Positions 1 to 12,401 of a stretch of DNA of 64,000 nucleotides are shown piece after piece (position 1 is the stretch's first letter; every line of letters starts with the position of its first letter). This DNA is from Rhodocyclaceae bacterium. Lineage in GTDB: Bacteria > Pseudomonadota > Gammaproteobacteria > Burkholderiales > CAIKXV01. Location of the stretch: positions 663,473 to 727,472 of the forward strand of contig JADCHX010000004.1 in the NCBI GenBank assembly GCA_020248265.1. Reading direction: 5' to 3'. A program made the position numbers and the translations under genes. Under the pieces are notes generated by a model that ran no database searches, was not told the DNA's origin, and saw nothing but the letters and a program-made list of their open reading frames with translations.

Positions 1-312
1 CGCTCGCGCGCCCGCATCAAGGAATTCCTTTCCCGGCGGATCGCGACGCAGCCGCTGCAGCAGCCCAATGCCGGTTCGGTGTTCCGCAATCCGCCCGGCG
101 ACCATGCGGCGCGGCTGATCGAGGCCTGCGGGCTGAAGGGTATGGAGATCGGTGGTGCCGAGGTTTCCACGAAACATGCGAACTTCATCGTCAACCGTGG
201 CGGTGCCACCGCATCGGACATAGAGGCCCTGGTCGAGGCGGTACGGCAGCGCGTGCTGCTGCGCACCGGCGTCGACCTCGTGCCCGAGGTGCGGATCGTG
301 GGGGACGCGTGA
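1..312 (+). CDS. murB: UDP-N-acetylmuramate dehydrogenase (MurB), C-terminal part
   Basis: The frame is open from base 1 and stops at 310-312, so only about the last 103 residues are present; the start lies left of the window. MurB reduces UDP-GlcNAc-enolpyruvate to UDP-MurNAc in the cytoplasm, using FAD and NADPH. Visible family marks are [19 protein letters not shown], the C-terminal substrate-binding region with the Ser that protonates the intermediate, then HANFIVN and a final VPEVRIVG carrying the conserved Glu. The stop overlaps the ATG of ddl (TGATG), which suggests translational coupling within a dcw-type cluster. Confidence 0.93.
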   Translation, partial: RSRARIKEFLSRRIATQPLQQPNAGSVFRNPPGDHAARLIEACGLKGMEIGGAEVSTKHANFIVNRGGATASDIEALVEAVRQRVLLRTGVDLVPEVRIVGDA

Positions 313-1232
313 TGGACGACATGGCGAAGTTCGGCAAGGTGGCGGTGCTGCTCGGTGGCCGCAGCGCGGAGCGCGAGATCTCGCTGCTCTCGGGCAACGC
401 GGTGCTGGCCGCGCTGCGTGCAAGCGGCGTCGATGCGCATCCGTTCGACCCGGCCGAGCGCAGCGTGTTCGAGCTCGCGAAAGAAGGCTTCCAGCGTGCA
501 TTCATCGCGCTGCACGGCCGCTATGGCGAGGACGGCACCATGCAGGGGGCGCTCGAGCTGCTTGGTATCCCCTACACCGGCAGCGGCGTCGCTGCCTCCG
601 CGCTGGCGATGGACAAGCTGCGCACGAAGATGGTCTGGGTTGCAGGCGGCGTGCCGACGCCGGCCTGGGACGTGCTGACCGCGGCCTCCGACCCTGCCGC
701 CGTGGTCGCGAAGGTCGGGCTGCCGATGATCGTCAAGCCCGGCCGTGAAGGGTCCACACTGGGCCTGACCAAGGTGACCGACGTGTCGCAGGTGCGCGCA
801 GCGTGGGAGCATGCGGCGGCATTCGATCCACTGGTGCTGGCCGAAGCGTTCATTGCCGGGCGCGAACTGACCGCCGGCTTCCTCGGCGACCAGGCGCTGC
901 CACTGATCCGCATCGAGGCACCGCAGGGAAACTACGACTACCAGAACAAGTATTTCAGCGACGAGACGCGCTACCACTGCCCGAGCGGGCTCGATACCGC
1001 GCAGGAGGCGGCCATCCAGGCGCTGACCCTGCGTGCGGCCGCGCTGCTCGGCTGCGAAGGTTGGGGACGTGCCGACCTGATCCTGCGCGACGACGGCTCG
1101 GTGCAGATGCTGGAGATGAACACATCGCCCGGCATGACGGGCCACAGCCTGGTGCCGATGGCCGCCCGGCAGGCCGGCCTGTCGTTCGAGCAACTGGTGC
1201 TGCGCATCCTGGAGATGGCCCATGTTGGCTGA
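312..1232 (+). CDS. ddl: D-alanine--D-alanine ligase (Ddl)
   Basis: ATP-grasp ligase of 306 residues that makes D-Ala-D-Ala for peptidoglycan precursors. The N-terminal [19 protein letters not shown] motif, the [14 protein letters not shown] segment, the central ATP-grasp lobe ([16 protein letters not shown]) and the C-terminal metal and substrate site [15 protein letters not shown] are all present. The length is usual for the DdlB form. I chose ATG 312, which overlaps the murB stop; a GTG at 309 is in frame and would add one residue. The end overlaps the ftsQ start by 11 bases, so murB, ddl, ftsQ and ftsA form one tightly coupled unit. Confidence 0.96.
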   Translation: MDDMAKFGKVAVLLGGRSAEREISLLSGNAVLAALRASGVDAHPFDPAERSVFELAKEGFQRAFIALHGRYGEDGTMQGALELLGIPYTGSGVAASALAMDKLRTKMVWVAGGVPTPAWDVLTAASDPAAVVAKVGLPMIVKPGREGSTLGLTKVTDVSQVRAAWEHAAAFDPLVLAEAFIAGRELTAGFLGDQALPLIRIEAPQGNYDYQNKYFSDETRYHCPSGLDTAQEAAIQALTLRAAALLGCEGWGRADLILRDDGSVQMLEMNTSPGMTGHSLVPMAARQAGLSFEQLVLRILEMAHVG

Positions 1233-2013
1233 CGCCTGGGACCGGCCCGCGCTGCTCAACGCGGCGGCGAACACGCTGTACGGCATCGCGACCGTGCTCG
1301 GCCTGTATGCCCTGTTCTTCCTCGTGATCCATCTGCCGATCTTCCCGATTAAGGAAGTACGCGTGCTGGGCGAACTGAACAATGTCACCCGCGAGCAGGT
1401 CGAGGCCACCGTTCGCAAGCAGCTCGCCGGGAACTTCTTCACCGTCGACCTTTCCGGGGCACGCAAGTCTTTCGAGCGACTGCCGTGGGTGCGGCGCGTG
1501 GAAGTGCGCCGCGTGTGGCCAGACCGGCTGCATGTGGCGCTCGAAGAGCACGTGGCGATCGGGCGCTGGGGCGACTCCGGGCTCGTGAACAGCCATGGCG
1601 AGGTGTTCTCGGCCGCCTCCGACGCAAAGCTTCCGGTGTTCAACGGCCCGCCCGGCAGCGCGGCCGAGATCGCGCGCCGCTACACCTGGCTCAGGGACGA
1701 ACTCGCGCGGGTCCGCCAGGCGCCAGCCGAGATCACGCTGTCGGCGCGCCGCGCCTGGGAGGTCCGCCTGACCAGCGGGTTGCTGCTGAAGCTGGGGCGC
1801 GACCAGGTCAACGAGCGGATGGCGACCTTCCTGTCGGTTTACGAAGGCACCGTCGCGCCGGTATCGACCCGGCTCGACTACGTCGACCTCCGCTACCCGA
1901 ACGGCTTCGCGGTACGGATCAGCGATTCGCGCGAGCCGGCGAGAGAAAGACGCGGCGACGGGGGGGCGAGCCCGCGCGGTGTCGAACCGAAACCTGTGGA
2001 GCGTCGGTCATGA
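1222..2013 (+). CDS. ftsQ: Cell division protein FtsQ
   Basis: Bitopic inner-membrane divisome protein of 263 residues. It has a short cytoplasmic N-terminus, one membrane segment at about residues 14-36 (rich in Leu, Phe and Ala), then a POTRA domain starting near [15 protein letters not shown] and the beta domain ([17 protein letters not shown]). FtsQ links early and late divisome proteins through FtsB and FtsL. The C-terminal tail after about residue 235 is charged and rich in Arg, Gly and Pro, and looks disordered. The stop overlaps the ftsA start (ATGA at 2010-2013). Confidence 0.94.
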   Translation: MLADAWDRPALLNAAANTLYGIATVLGLYALFFLVIHLPIFPIKEVRVLGELNNVTREQVEATVRKQLAGNFFTVDLSGARKSFERLPWVRRVEVRRVWPDRLHVALEEHVAIGRWGDSGLVNSHGEVFSAASDAKLPVFNGPPGSAAEIARRYTWLRDELARVRQAPAEITLSARRAWEVRLTSGLLLKLGRDQVNERMATFLSVYEGTVAPVSTRLDYVDLRYPNGFAVRISDSREPARERRGDGGASPRGVEPKPVERRS

Positions 2014-3248
2014 GCAAGATCCGAGACAGCAAGAACCTGATCGTCGGCCTCGACATCGGCACCTCGAAGATCGTGGCGATCGTCGCCGAGGTGAAGCCGG
2101 GCGGCGAGCTCGAGATCATCGGCATGGGGCAGCACCCGTCTCGCGGCCTCAAGAAGGGCGTCGTCGTCAACATCGACTCGACCGTGCATTCCATACAGCG
2201 CGCCCTCGAGGAAGCCGAGCTGATGGCAGATTGCAAGATCAAGGATGTGTACGCCGGCATCGCCGGCAGCCACATCAAGAGCTTCAACTCGCACGGCATG
2301 GTCGCGATCAAGGACAAGGAGGTCACGCAGACCGACGTCGACCGCGTGATCGAGACCGCCAAGGCGGTCAGCATTCCGAACGACCAGCAGATCCTGCACA
2401 TCCTGAACCAGGAATTCATCATCGACGGGCAGGAGGACGTGCGCGAGCCGCTCGGCATGAGCGGCGTGCGGCTCGAGGTCAGGGTGCACATCGTCACCGG
2501 CGCCGTGTCGGCGGCGCAGAACATCGTGAAGTGCGTGCGCCGCTGCGGCCTCGAGGTCGCTGACCTGATCCTTCAGCCGCTCGCATCGGCCTGGGCAGTG
2601 CTGTCCGAGGACGAAAAGGACCTCGGCGTCTGCCTGGTCGACATCGGCGGCGGCACGACGGACATCGCGGTGTTCTCCCAGGGGGCGATCCGGCACACCG
2701 CGGTGATCCCGATCGCCGGCGACCAGATCACCAACGACATCGCGATGGCGCTGCGCACCCCGACCAAGGACGCCGAGGACATCAAGGTGCGTTACGGCTG
2801 CGCCCTCGCCAAACTGGCCGATGCGCGCGAGATGGTCGAAGTCCCCGGCGTCGGCGACCGGGGTGCGCGGGAGATGTCGCGGCAGACACTGGCCGAGGTG
2901 ATCGAGCCGCGCGTCGAGGAACTGTACTCGCTGGTGCAGGCGGAACTGCGCCGCACCGCCTACGAAGAACTGCTGTCCTCGGGCATCGTGATCACCGGCG
3001 GCAGCGCGGCGATGCTCGGCATGGTCGAACTCGGCGAGGAAGTCTTCCACATGCCGGTGCGTGCCGGCGTGCCGCAGTACGTCGGCGGCCTGTCGGAGGT
3101 GGTGCGCACCCCGCGCTTCGCCACCGGCGTCGGGCTGCTGGTGGCAGGGCAGCGGCAGGTGATGCGCATGTCGACCTCGCGCGCCTCGCGCGGCCCCGTC
3201 GGCAATGCATTCGCCAGCCTGAAGGGTTGGTTCCAGGGGAATTTCTGA
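2010..3248 (+). CDS. ftsA: Cell division protein FtsA
   Basis: Actin-like ATPase of 412 residues that anchors FtsZ to the membrane. The N-terminal nucleotide-binding motif LIVGLDIGTSKIVAIVAEV, the second phosphate-binding motif LVDIGGGTTDIAVF and the adenosine motif GIVITGGSAAMLGM are all visible. The C-terminus (NAFASLKGWFQGNF) is the amphipathic helix that binds the membrane. A longer reading frame extends upstream but overlaps ftsQ out of frame; the start at 2010 gives the usual FtsA N-terminus and a 4-base overlap with ftsQ. Confidence 0.97.
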   Translation: MSKIRDSKNLIVGLDIGTSKIVAIVAEVKPGGELEIIGMGQHPSRGLKKGVVVNIDSTVHSIQRALEEAELMADCKIKDVYAGIAGSHIKSFNSHGMVAIKDKEVTQTDVDRVIETAKAVSIPNDQQILHILNQEFIIDGQEDVREPLGMSGVRLEVRVHIVTGAVSAAQNIVKCVRRCGLEVADLILQPLASAWAVLSEDEKDLGVCLVDIGGGTTDIAVFSQGAIRHTAVIPIAGDQITNDIAMALRTPTKDAEDIKVRYGCALAKLADAREMVEVPGVGDRGAREMSRQTLAEVIEPRVEELYSLVQAELRRTAYEELLSSGIVITGGSAAMLGMVELGEEVFHMPVRAGVPQYVGGLSEVVRTPRFATGVGLLVAGQRQVMRMSTSRASRGPVGNAFASLKGWFQGNF

Positions 3249-3359
3249 GGTGCCCGCGACGGCGGGGGCCCGGCAGACGGTGAAGCAGCGCGACGGCAGC
3301 ATGGCAGCAAGGGCATTGGCAGCAACCAAATGAGTTCAACCCGGCAAGAGGAGAAATCG

Positions 3360-4556
3360 ATGTTCGAGATTCTCGATTCGTCGAATCAAGAGGCGGTGAT
3401 CAAGGTGATTGGCGTGGGTGGCTGCGGTGGCAATGCAGTCGACCACATGGTCCTCAGTGGCGTACACGGCGTGGAGTTCATCTGCGCCAACACGGATGCG
3501 CAGGCGCTCAAGCGCTGCCAGTCGAAGAACCAGTTGCACCTGGGCAGTGCGCTGACCAAGGGCCTGGGTGCGGGTGCCAACCCGGAGATCGGGCGCCAGG
3601 CCGCGCTCGAGGACCGCGAGCGCATCGCCGACGCGATCCGCGGCGCGGACATGCTGTTCCTGACTGCCGGCATGGGCGGTGGGACCGGTACCGGCGCGGC
3701 GCCGGTGGTGGCCGAGATCGCCAAGGAGATGGGCATTCTGACCATCGCCGTGGTGACCAAGCCGTTCACCTTCGAGCGTAAGCGCGTACGCATCGCGCAG
3801 GATGGCATCGAGGCGCTGTCGCAGTACGTCGACTCGCTCATCGTGATCCCGAACGACAAGCTGATGGAAGTGCTCGGCGCCGACGTCACGATGCAGGACG
3901 CGTTCAAGGCGGCCAACGAAGTGCTGCACGGTGCGGTGGCCGGCATCGCCGAGATCATCACGCTGCCCGGCATGATCAACGTCGACTTCGCCGACGTGCG
4001 TACGGTGATGTCCGAAACCGGCATCGCAATGATGGGTTCGGGCAGCGCCTCAGGCGTCGACCGCGCCAAGATCGCGGCCGAGCAGGCGGTCGCCTGCCCG
4101 CTGCTCGAGAACATCGACCTGAACAACGCGCGCGGCGTGCTGGTCAACGTGTCGGGTGCGGCGTCCAAGCTGAAGCTCGGCGAGATCCACGAAGTGATGG
4201 ATACCGTCAGCGAGTTCCTCGCCGACGACGCGACCACCATCGTCGGTTCAGTGTTCGACGAGGAGATGGGCGACTCGATCCGCGTCACCATCGTCGCCAC
4301 CGGCCTGGGCAACGCTGTCAACCGCGCTCAGCCCAAGGCGTTCACTGTCGTCAAGACCGGAACGGACAACATGCCGGTCGAGATGGTCGCGCATGGGGCC
4401 GGTGCTGCGGCGAGCGGCGTCAATTATGGTGAACTCGATGTTCCGGTGGTGTTCCGGCGCAAGACCCGGGACGCAAGCGCGACGGTCGAGGCGCTCAAAC
4501 AGTCGGGTCTCGAGATGTACGACATCCCGGCTTTCCTGCGCAAACAGGCTGACTGA
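3360..4556 (+). CDS. ftsZ: Cell division GTPase FtsZ
   Basis: Tubulin-like GTPase of 398 residues that forms the Z ring. The tubulin signature GGGTGTG is at about residue 106, the N-terminal [13 protein letters not shown] loop and the NVDFADV segment are intact, and the C-terminal peptide [12 protein letters not shown] is the FtsA/ZipA/ZapD-binding tail. An in-frame ATG at 3330 would add ten residues, but ATG 3360 is preceded by an AGAGGAGA ribosome site and gives the typical MFEI start. It lies 111 bases after ftsA and is followed by a strong hairpin. Confidence 0.97.
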   Translation: MFEILDSSNQEAVIKVIGVGGCGGNAVDHMVLSGVHGVEFICANTDAQALKRCQSKNQLHLGSALTKGLGAGANPEIGRQAALEDRERIADAIRGADMLFLTAGMGGGTGTGAAPVVAEIAKEMGILTIAVVTKPFTFERKRVRIAQDGIEALSQYVDSLIVIPNDKLMEVLGADVTMQDAFKAANEVLHGAVAGIAEIITLPGMINVDFADVRTVMSETGIAMMGSGSASGVDRAKIAAEQAVACPLLENIDLNNARGVLVNVSGAASKLKLGEIHEVMDTVSEFLADDATTIVGSVFDEEMGDSIRVTIVATGLGNAVNRAQPKAFTVVKTGTDNMPVEMVAHGAGAAASGVNYGELDVPVVFRRKTRDASATVEALKQSGLEMYDIPAFLRKQAD

Positions 4557-4572
4557 GCGCAAGGCGGCAACG

Positions 4573-4601
4573 AAGCGGGGATGCGCCGGGCATCCCCGCT
4601 T
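4573..4601 (+). terminator. 12-bp perfect hairpin between ftsZ and lpxC
   Basis: AAGCGGGGATGC (4573-4584) pairs perfectly with GCATCCCCGCTT (4590-4601) around a 5-base loop. Only three Ts follow, so it may be a partial terminator or an mRNA-stabilising stem that sets the ftsZ:lpxC ratio rather than a full stop. Confidence 0.55.
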
Positions 4602-4674
4602 TCAGGAACAAATGACCGGACAGGCGTTAAGATTGACGCCGCGGCTCCCAGAAAATGCCTGGAGCCTGACAAAA

Positions 4675-5586
4675 ATGCTCAGACAACGCACCCTCAAGAC
4701 GAAAATCAGCACAACCGGCGTCGGCCTGCATACCGGCCACAAGGTCGACATGACCCTGCGCCCGGCTGCGCCCGATACCGGCATCGTGTTCCACCGCACG
4801 GATCTCCCCGGCGCGGCCGACCTGCCGGCACTCGCACATGGGGTGACGGACACGCGTCTCGCGACCTGCCTCGGTGAGGGCGAGAACAAGGTCTGGACGA
4901 TCGAACACCTGATGTCCGCGTTGGCGGGTCTCGGCATCGACAACCTCCACGTCGATCTGTCCGGCCCGGAACTGCCGATCATGGACGGCAGTGCGGGGCC
5001 ATTCGTGTTCCTGGTGCAGTCGGCCGGTATCGAAGAGCAGCCCGCACCGAAGCGGTTCGTCCGGGTGCTCAAGCCGGTAGAGATCGCGCAAGGCGACAAG
5101 GTTGCCCGCTTCGACCCGTTCGAGGGTTTTCGCATCACCCTCTCGATCGACTTCCGGCATCCGGTGTTCGAACGCTCCGGAAACAAGTTGACGATCGACT
5201 TTGCCGAGCAGTCTTACCTGCGCGAAGTCAGCCGCGCCCGTACTTTCGGTTTCATGCAGGACGTCGAGGCAATGCGTGCCCAGGGCCTGGCCCTGGGTGG
5301 CACGCTCGACAACGCGGTGGTGATGGACGAGTACCGCGTGCTCAACCCCGACGGGCTGCGCTACGCTGACGAATTCGTGAAACACAAGGTGCTCGACTGC
5401 GTCGGTGACCTCTATCTGCTCGGCCACCCGCTGATCGGCGCGTTCACCGGCCACAAGACCGGCCATGCCATGAACAACCAGCTGCTTCGCGCACTGCTTG
5501 CCGATGCCAGTGCGTTCGAGACCGTGAGCTTCGACCAGCCGGACACCGCGCCCGCCTTCGCCCGCCTGCTGCCGGCCTTCGGCTGA
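4675..5586 (+). CDS. lpxC: UDP-3-O-acyl-N-acetylglucosamine deacetylase (LpxC)
   Basis: Zinc deacetylase of 303 residues catalysing the committed step of lipid A synthesis. The typical start [21 protein letters not shown] is at ATG 4675; longer in-frame starts overlap ftsZ and lack the family N-terminus. Zinc and catalytic residues lie in [16 protein letters not shown] (His), [12 protein letters not shown] and [17 protein letters not shown] (His, Asp), with a final HKTGHAMNN catalytic His. It sits just after ftsZ, as in most proteobacteria. Confidence 0.97.
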   Translation: MLRQRTLKTKISTTGVGLHTGHKVDMTLRPAAPDTGIVFHRTDLPGAADLPALAHGVTDTRLATCLGEGENKVWTIEHLMSALAGLGIDNLHVDLSGPELPIMDGSAGPFVFLVQSAGIEEQPAPKRFVRVLKPVEIAQGDKVARFDPFEGFRITLSIDFRHPVFERSGNKLTIDFAEQSYLREVSRARTFGFMQDVEAMRAQGLALGGTLDNAVVMDEYRVLNPDGLRYADEFVKHKVLDCVGDLYLLGHPLIGAFTGHKTGHAMNNQLLRALLADASAFETVSFDQPDTAPAFARLLPAFG

Positions 5587-5592
5587 TCGCCG

Positions 5593-5781
5593 GTGGCGAT
5601 CATCCTGCGGCTGATCCTGTTCGCAGTGATCGCCACCATCGGGGTGTCGCTGGTGCTCCATGTGTTCACCGGCCAGCGTCGCTATCTGACATTCGCGTGG
5701 AACACGTTCAAGTTCTGCGTGATCTTCCTGCTCGCGATGGCGCTGCTGTTGATCGTGGAGCGGGTCATCCTCGCCGTCTGA
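5593..5781 (+). CDS. Small two-span membrane protein of unknown function
   Basis: A 62-residue frame beginning with GTG seven bases after the lpxC stop. It encodes two hydrophobic helices (about residues 3-24 and 38-60) joined by a short basic turn (TGQRRYLTF). I do not recognise a family with a known function. The close spacing suggests co-transcription with lpxC. The start is uncertain because no strong ribosome site precedes the GTG. Confidence 0.6.
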   Translation: MAIILRLILFAVIATIGVSLVLHVFTGQRRYLTFAWNTFKFCVIFLLAMALLLIVERVILAV

Positions 5782-5800
5782 TGCCGCGCGATCCGGCATC
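5780..5800. terminator. Short hairpin between convergent genes
   Basis: GATGCCG (5780-5786) and CGGCATC (5794-5800) form a 7-bp stem with a 7-base loop. It lies between the lpxC-side transcript and the convergent dciA gene. There is no T-run, so it is only a weak bidirectional terminator candidate. Confidence 0.3.
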
Positions 5801-5827
5801 CAGGTTGTCAGCTTTGTATCGGCGCGG

Positions 5828-6262
5828 TCATCGATTCCGTGTTCCGAGGGTCTGAAGAGCCTTTTTTAACCGCTGATCGCTGACATTCGTCGCCAATCGC
5901 ATCAATTCACCGCGCGCCTGATCGGACAAGGGCGCGGGCGGCGGCGGTTCGTCCGGCGCCGGTGCACGGGCGTCACCGGGTTGCACCACGACCTTGATTG
6001 ACGTAACCTCCGCAGCGCTTTTGCGAATTTCCACCGCAAGCCTCAGGGCCATCTGGCTTACTGAGGTCGCCACTGCAGGGCTCGAAGTCACGATTGTCAG
6101 TACGCCGTCGCGCAAAGCGGCGACCGAAGCACAACCCGAAACCCAAACCGGAAGCAGTTCGTCCAGTCGAGCCTGCAGCCTCCCGAGGCGCCGGGCTTCT
6201 CCGTGCAGGATCCGCAGTCGGTCTTCCGACTGCACGAAGTCGCCGACCGATCGCGAGGTCAT
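5828..6262 (-). CDS. dciA: DciA-type (DUF721) replicative helicase loader
   Basis: 144 residues. The core, about residues 15-85 (LRILHGEARRLGRLQARL, then a VLTIVTSSPAVATSVSQM strand-helix unit), matches the DUF721/DciA KH-like domain; DciA loads DnaB helicase in bacteria without DnaC. The C-terminal half is Pro- and charge-rich, ending in a basic helix. The gene is on the opposite strand between lpxC and the M23 peptidase gene, a place where betaproteobacteria commonly carry it. The assignment rests on domain pattern and position. Confidence 0.72.
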   Translation of the reverse strand: MTSRSVGDFVQSEDRLRILHGEARRLGRLQARLDELLPVWVSGCASVAALRDGVLTIVTSSPAVATSVSQMALRLAVEIRKSAAEVTSIKVVVQPGDARAPAPDEPPPPAPLSDQARGELMRLATNVSDQRLKKALQTLGTRNR

Positions 6263-6343
6263 CGTGGCCGGGCCACCGAACGTGGCCGCCCGTACTTCGC
6301 ATGGCTGCGGCAGCGCGGGCTGGACGACGCGGAGATCGAACCA

Positions 6344-7252
6344 TTGAACATCATCATCGTTTCAGGAAGTCTCGGTAGCGGAAAAACGATAGCACTGAAC
6401 GGATACCAGTTTGGCGGGTTGCTGCTGGTATTTTCGCTGGCCGTGATGTTGCTGGTCACCGGTGTCCAGGCTGCGATGAGCCGTTTCGGCGCCGGCCATA
6501 CGGCGTTCGGCGAGCATGCAGAGGCGCCAGCCGGGGAAGGCCAGGCAGTGCTGCGCGAGAGCATCGACATGATGGCCACCCGTCTGGGCGAGATGCAGGC
6601 GCGCCTGCTCCGGCTCGACACGCTGGGCGAACGCCTCGCGCGCAGCGCCGGCTTCAAGCCCCAGGAGTTCATGTTCGACCAGGTGCCAGGGCGCGGGGGC
6701 GCCGTGCCGGGCGCGGGTGCCGCGATCCCGCGCGGACTTTCGGTTGGCGAACTCGGCCAGAAACTCGACCTGCTGTCCCGTCAGGTCGACGACCGGGCGG
6801 AGCGGCTCGGCATCATCGAATCCATCGTCAGCATGGATTTCGCCCGCCGAACGTTCGTGCCGAGCGCCCTTCCAGTCGTGACCGGGCAGTTTTCTTCGAA
6901 TTTCGGCTGGCGCATCGACCCCTTCACCGGGCGCAACGCCTTCCACGACGGCGTCGATTTCTTTGCCGAGCCGGGTGCGCCGATCGTGGCCGCCGCCAGT
7001 GGCGTGGTGACCGTGGCCGAGTTTCATCCGCAGTACGGGAACATGGTCGATATCGACCATGGCAACGACCTGGTGACCCGGTACGCGCATGCGTCCGTGC
7101 TTCACGTGAGGGTCGGCGATGTCGTTCGCCGCGGCCACCGGATCGCCGATGTCGGCTCGACCGGCCGGTCGACCGGCCCCCACCTGCACTTCGAGGTGCG
7201 GCACCGCGGTCTGGCCCAGAATCCGAACCGTTTCCTGAAGACCACTGGCTGA
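6344..7252 (+). CDS. M23 (LytM-type) peptidase, membrane-anchored
   Basis: 302 residues from a TTG start. One membrane helix (about residues 26-43) precedes a periplasmic coiled-coil-like region (about 65-170, LGEMQARLLRLDTLGERLA) and a C-terminal LytM domain with zinc motifs FHDGVDF (about 200) and GPHLHFEV (about 278). HxxxD and HxH are both intact, so it should be an active cell-wall endopeptidase or an activator of amidases. TTG 6344 has a GGAGA site eight bases upstream and gives a typical short cytoplasmic leader; the longer frame overlaps dciA. It lies directly upstream of secA. Confidence 0.87.
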   Translation: MNIIIVSGSLGSGKTIALNGYQFGGLLLVFSLAVMLLVTGVQAAMSRFGAGHTAFGEHAEAPAGEGQAVLRESIDMMATRLGEMQARLLRLDTLGERLARSAGFKPQEFMFDQVPGRGGAVPGAGAAIPRGLSVGELGQKLDLLSRQVDDRAERLGIIESIVSMDFARRTFVPSALPVVTGQFSSNFGWRIDPFTGRNAFHDGVDFFAEPGAPIVAAASGVVTVAEFHPQYGNMVDIDHGNDLVTRYAHASVLHVRVGDVVRRGHRIADVGSTGRSTGPHLHFEVRHRGLAQNPNRFLKTTG

Positions 7253-7407
7253 TCCCCCCGGGTAGGGCGCAGGGCTTGAAATCCGCCCCGCTCAGCCGCA
7301 ATCTCGACGATTCCGCCCGGCGGCCGCCGACAACAGGGTCTACCCGGTTAGACTAGGGGGTTTTCCGGCCAGCCGGGCCGTCCCCGGCAACCCTCCAGCA
7401 GCGACCG

Positions 7408-10170
<2,763 letters not shown>

Positions 10171-10247
10171 GCTGAGCCGCCGGCCCGAACCTGCCGCCGC
10201 CGTCCGCGCTGTCGCAGCGTCGGCGTTCGAACAGAGGAACTGAAGCG

Positions 10248-11477
10248 ATGCCCGTCAATCTGTCCCCGCCGGATCCCGCCTCTCTGTCGCCGGTCGCCGG
10301 CGTGGAGCTGGGCTTCGCCGAAGCCGGTATCCGCAAGGCCGGCCGGCGCGACCTCATGCTGGTGAGGCTGGCCCCCGGCACCCGCGTGGCCGGCGTGTTC
10401 ACGCAGAACAGTTTCGCCGCCGCTCCGGTGCAGGTCTGCCGGGAGCACCTTGCGCTGGGCGGGGAAGTCCGGGCGCTGGTGGTCAATGCCGGCAATGCGA
10501 ACTGCGGTACCGGCGAGCGCGGGCTGGCCGATGCGCGCCTGTCCTGCGACTGGGTGGCCTCCGAGATCGGCTGCAGGCCGTCCGAGGTGCTGCCGTTCTC
10601 CACCGGCGTGATCCTCGAGCCTTTGCCGATGCCGAAGATCCAGGCTGCGTTGCCGGCGTGCGTTGCGAGCCTCGGTGCCGACCACTGGGCGCAGGCCGCA
10701 GCCGCGATCATGACCACCGACACCGTGCCCAAGGGCGCTTCGGCGAAAGTGACGCTCGACGGCGTGCCGGTCACCGTCACCGGCATCGCGAAGGGCGTCG
10801 GCATGCTGCAGCCGAACATGGCGACCATGCTGGCCTACCTCGCAACGGACGCGGCCGTTTCGGGCCCGGTCCTGAAGTCGCTCGTCAAGCGGGTAGCCGA
10901 TCGGTCGTTCAATCGCGTGACGGTCGACGGCGATACATCGACCAATGACTCGTTCGTGTTGATGGCCACCGGACAGTCGGGTGCTGCGCCGATCGCAGCC
11001 GATGCCGATCCGAGGCTCGCGGTGCTGGAAGGCGCGCTGGTCGACGTGGCTGCCCGACTCGCGCAGGCGATCGCGCGCGATGGCGAGGGCGCGACCAAGT
11101 TCATCACGGTCGACGTATGCGGCGGGTCGGACGAAGCGGAGGCCCTGCGCGTCGCGCGCGGCGTGGCCAACTCACCGCTGGTCAAGACTGCGCTGTTCGC
11201 CTCCGACCCCAACCTCGGACGCCTGCTGATGGCGATCGGCAATGCTGGCGTCGCCAACCTCGATACCTCGCGCGTACAGGTGAGCCTGGGCGACGTGAAG
11301 GTCATCGTCGATGGCGGCCGTGCCGCCAGCTATCGCGAGGAAGACGGCGCCCGCGTGATGAAGCCGGCCGAGATCACCATTCGCATCGACCTCGGCCGCG
11401 GCAGCGCGGCCACCACGGTCTGGACTTGTGACTTCTCCTATGACTACGTCAAGATCAACGCGGAATACCGCACCTGA
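10248..11477 (+). CDS. argJ: Bifunctional glutamate N-acetyltransferase / amino-acid acetyltransferase (ArgJ)
   Basis: 409 residues. ArgJ transfers acetyl from N-acetylornithine to glutamate in the cyclic arginine pathway. The self-cleavage site is in [16 protein letters not shown] (cut before the Thr of ATML), and the partner motif [18 protein letters not shown] is present. The C-terminal [15 protein letters not shown] is typical. The end overlaps the start of the DUF815 gene by up to 50 bases, implying co-transcription. Confidence 0.96.
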   Translation: MPVNLSPPDPASLSPVAGVELGFAEAGIRKAGRRDLMLVRLAPGTRVAGVFTQNSFAAAPVQVCREHLALGGEVRALVVNAGNANCGTGERGLADARLSCDWVASEIGCRPSEVLPFSTGVILEPLPMPKIQAALPACVASLGADHWAQAAAAIMTTDTVPKGASAKVTLDGVPVTVTGIAKGVGMLQPNMATMLAYLATDAAVSGPVLKSLVKRVADRSFNRVTVDGDTSTNDSFVLMATGQSGAAPIAADADPRLAVLEGALVDVAARLAQAIARDGEGATKFITVDVCGGSDEAEALRVARGVANSPLVKTALFASDPNLGRLLMAIGNAGVANLDTSRVQVSLGDVKVIVDGGRAASYREEDGARVMKPAEITIRIDLGRGSAATTVWTCDFSYDYVKINAEYRT

Positions 11478-12399
11478 GGCGGCGCCGGCCGTCGAGCTGC
11501 CGGCGGCGGCGCTCGCGCGCCTGGCCGACGCGGCAGAGCGGCTGGTCGAAGGACTGGCCCACCTGGCACCACCACCGACGCCGGTGATCGACTGGAAGGC
11601 CGCAGTGGCGTTCCGCTGGCGTCGGCGCAACGGGCACGGCCAGCTGCTGCCGGTCACCCACCGGCACCGGATCGACCTTGCCGACCTGCAGGGCGTCGAT
11701 GCGCAGAAGAAGCTGGTCGACCAGAACACCCGCCAGTTCGTACAGGGTGCGCCCGCGAACAACGTGCTCCTGACCGGCGCGCGTGGCACCGGCAAGTCGT
11801 CGCTGGTGAAGGCGGTGCTGAATCGGTACGCGCCGAAGAAGCTGCGCCTGATCGAGGTCGACAAGCAGGACCTGCTCGACCTGCCCGAGATCGTCGACAC
11901 CATCAGCGCACGCCCCGAGCGGTTCATCCTGTACTGCGACGACCTGTCGTTCGAAGCCGACGAGCCCGGCTACAAGGCGCTCAAGACGGTCCTTGACGGC
12001 TCCATCTCGGCCGCCTCGGAGAACGTGCTGGTCTATGCGACCTCGAACCGGCGCCACCTGATGCCGGAGTACATGAACGAAAACCTCGAATACAAGCATG
12101 TCGGCGACGAAATCCACCCTGGAGAGACCTCCGAGGAGAAGATTTCGCTGTCGGAGCGCTTCGGATTGTGGGTGTCGTTCTGGCCGTTTACGCAGGACGA
12201 GTACCTCGCGATCGTCGATCACTGGCTCGCCCACTTCGGCGTCCACGACATCGGTTCGCCGCAGGTACGCGAGGCGGCGCTGCAGTGGGCGCTCGGCCGT
12301 AGCTCGCGCAGTGGGCGCATTGCCTGGCACTTCGCGCGCGACTGGGCGGGCCGTCAGCAGATGGGTGCGACCGCGCGGCAGAAGCGACAGCGCGGCTGA
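11440..12399 (+). CDS. DUF815 family P-loop ATPase
   Basis: About 319 residues. Walker [10 protein letters not shown] is near residue 112, Walker B-like [11 protein letters not shown] near 161, and a sensor-like [15 protein letters not shown] follows; this is the AAA-like DUF815 fold. The family has no settled function. The first 60 residues are Ala/Pro-rich and poorly conserved in appearance. Start choice: ATG 11440 lies inside argJ; GTG 11428 is an alternative. It sits between argJ and mutT, as in many betaproteobacteria. Confidence 0.85.
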   Translation: MTTSRSTRNTAPEAAPAVELPAAALARLADAAERLVEGLAHLAPPPTPVIDWKAAVAFRWRRRNGHGQLLPVTHRHRIDLADLQGVDAQKKLVDQNTRQFVQGAPANNVLLTGARGTGKSSLVKAVLNRYAPKKLRLIEVDKQDLLDLPEIVDTISARPERFILYCDDLSFEADEPGYKALKTVLDGSISAASENVLVYATSNRRHLMPEYMNENLEYKHVGDEIHPGETSEEKISLSERFGLWVSFWPFTQDEYLAIVDHWLAHFGVHDIGSPQVREAALQWALGRSSRSGRIAWHFARDWAGRQQMGATARQKRQRG

Positions 12400-12401
12400 G
12401 C

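Noticed and set aside
7253-7407. SecM-type leader or strong promoter before secA
   Set aside because: No reading frame with an arrest-like motif, and the best -10 (TAGACT) has no -35.
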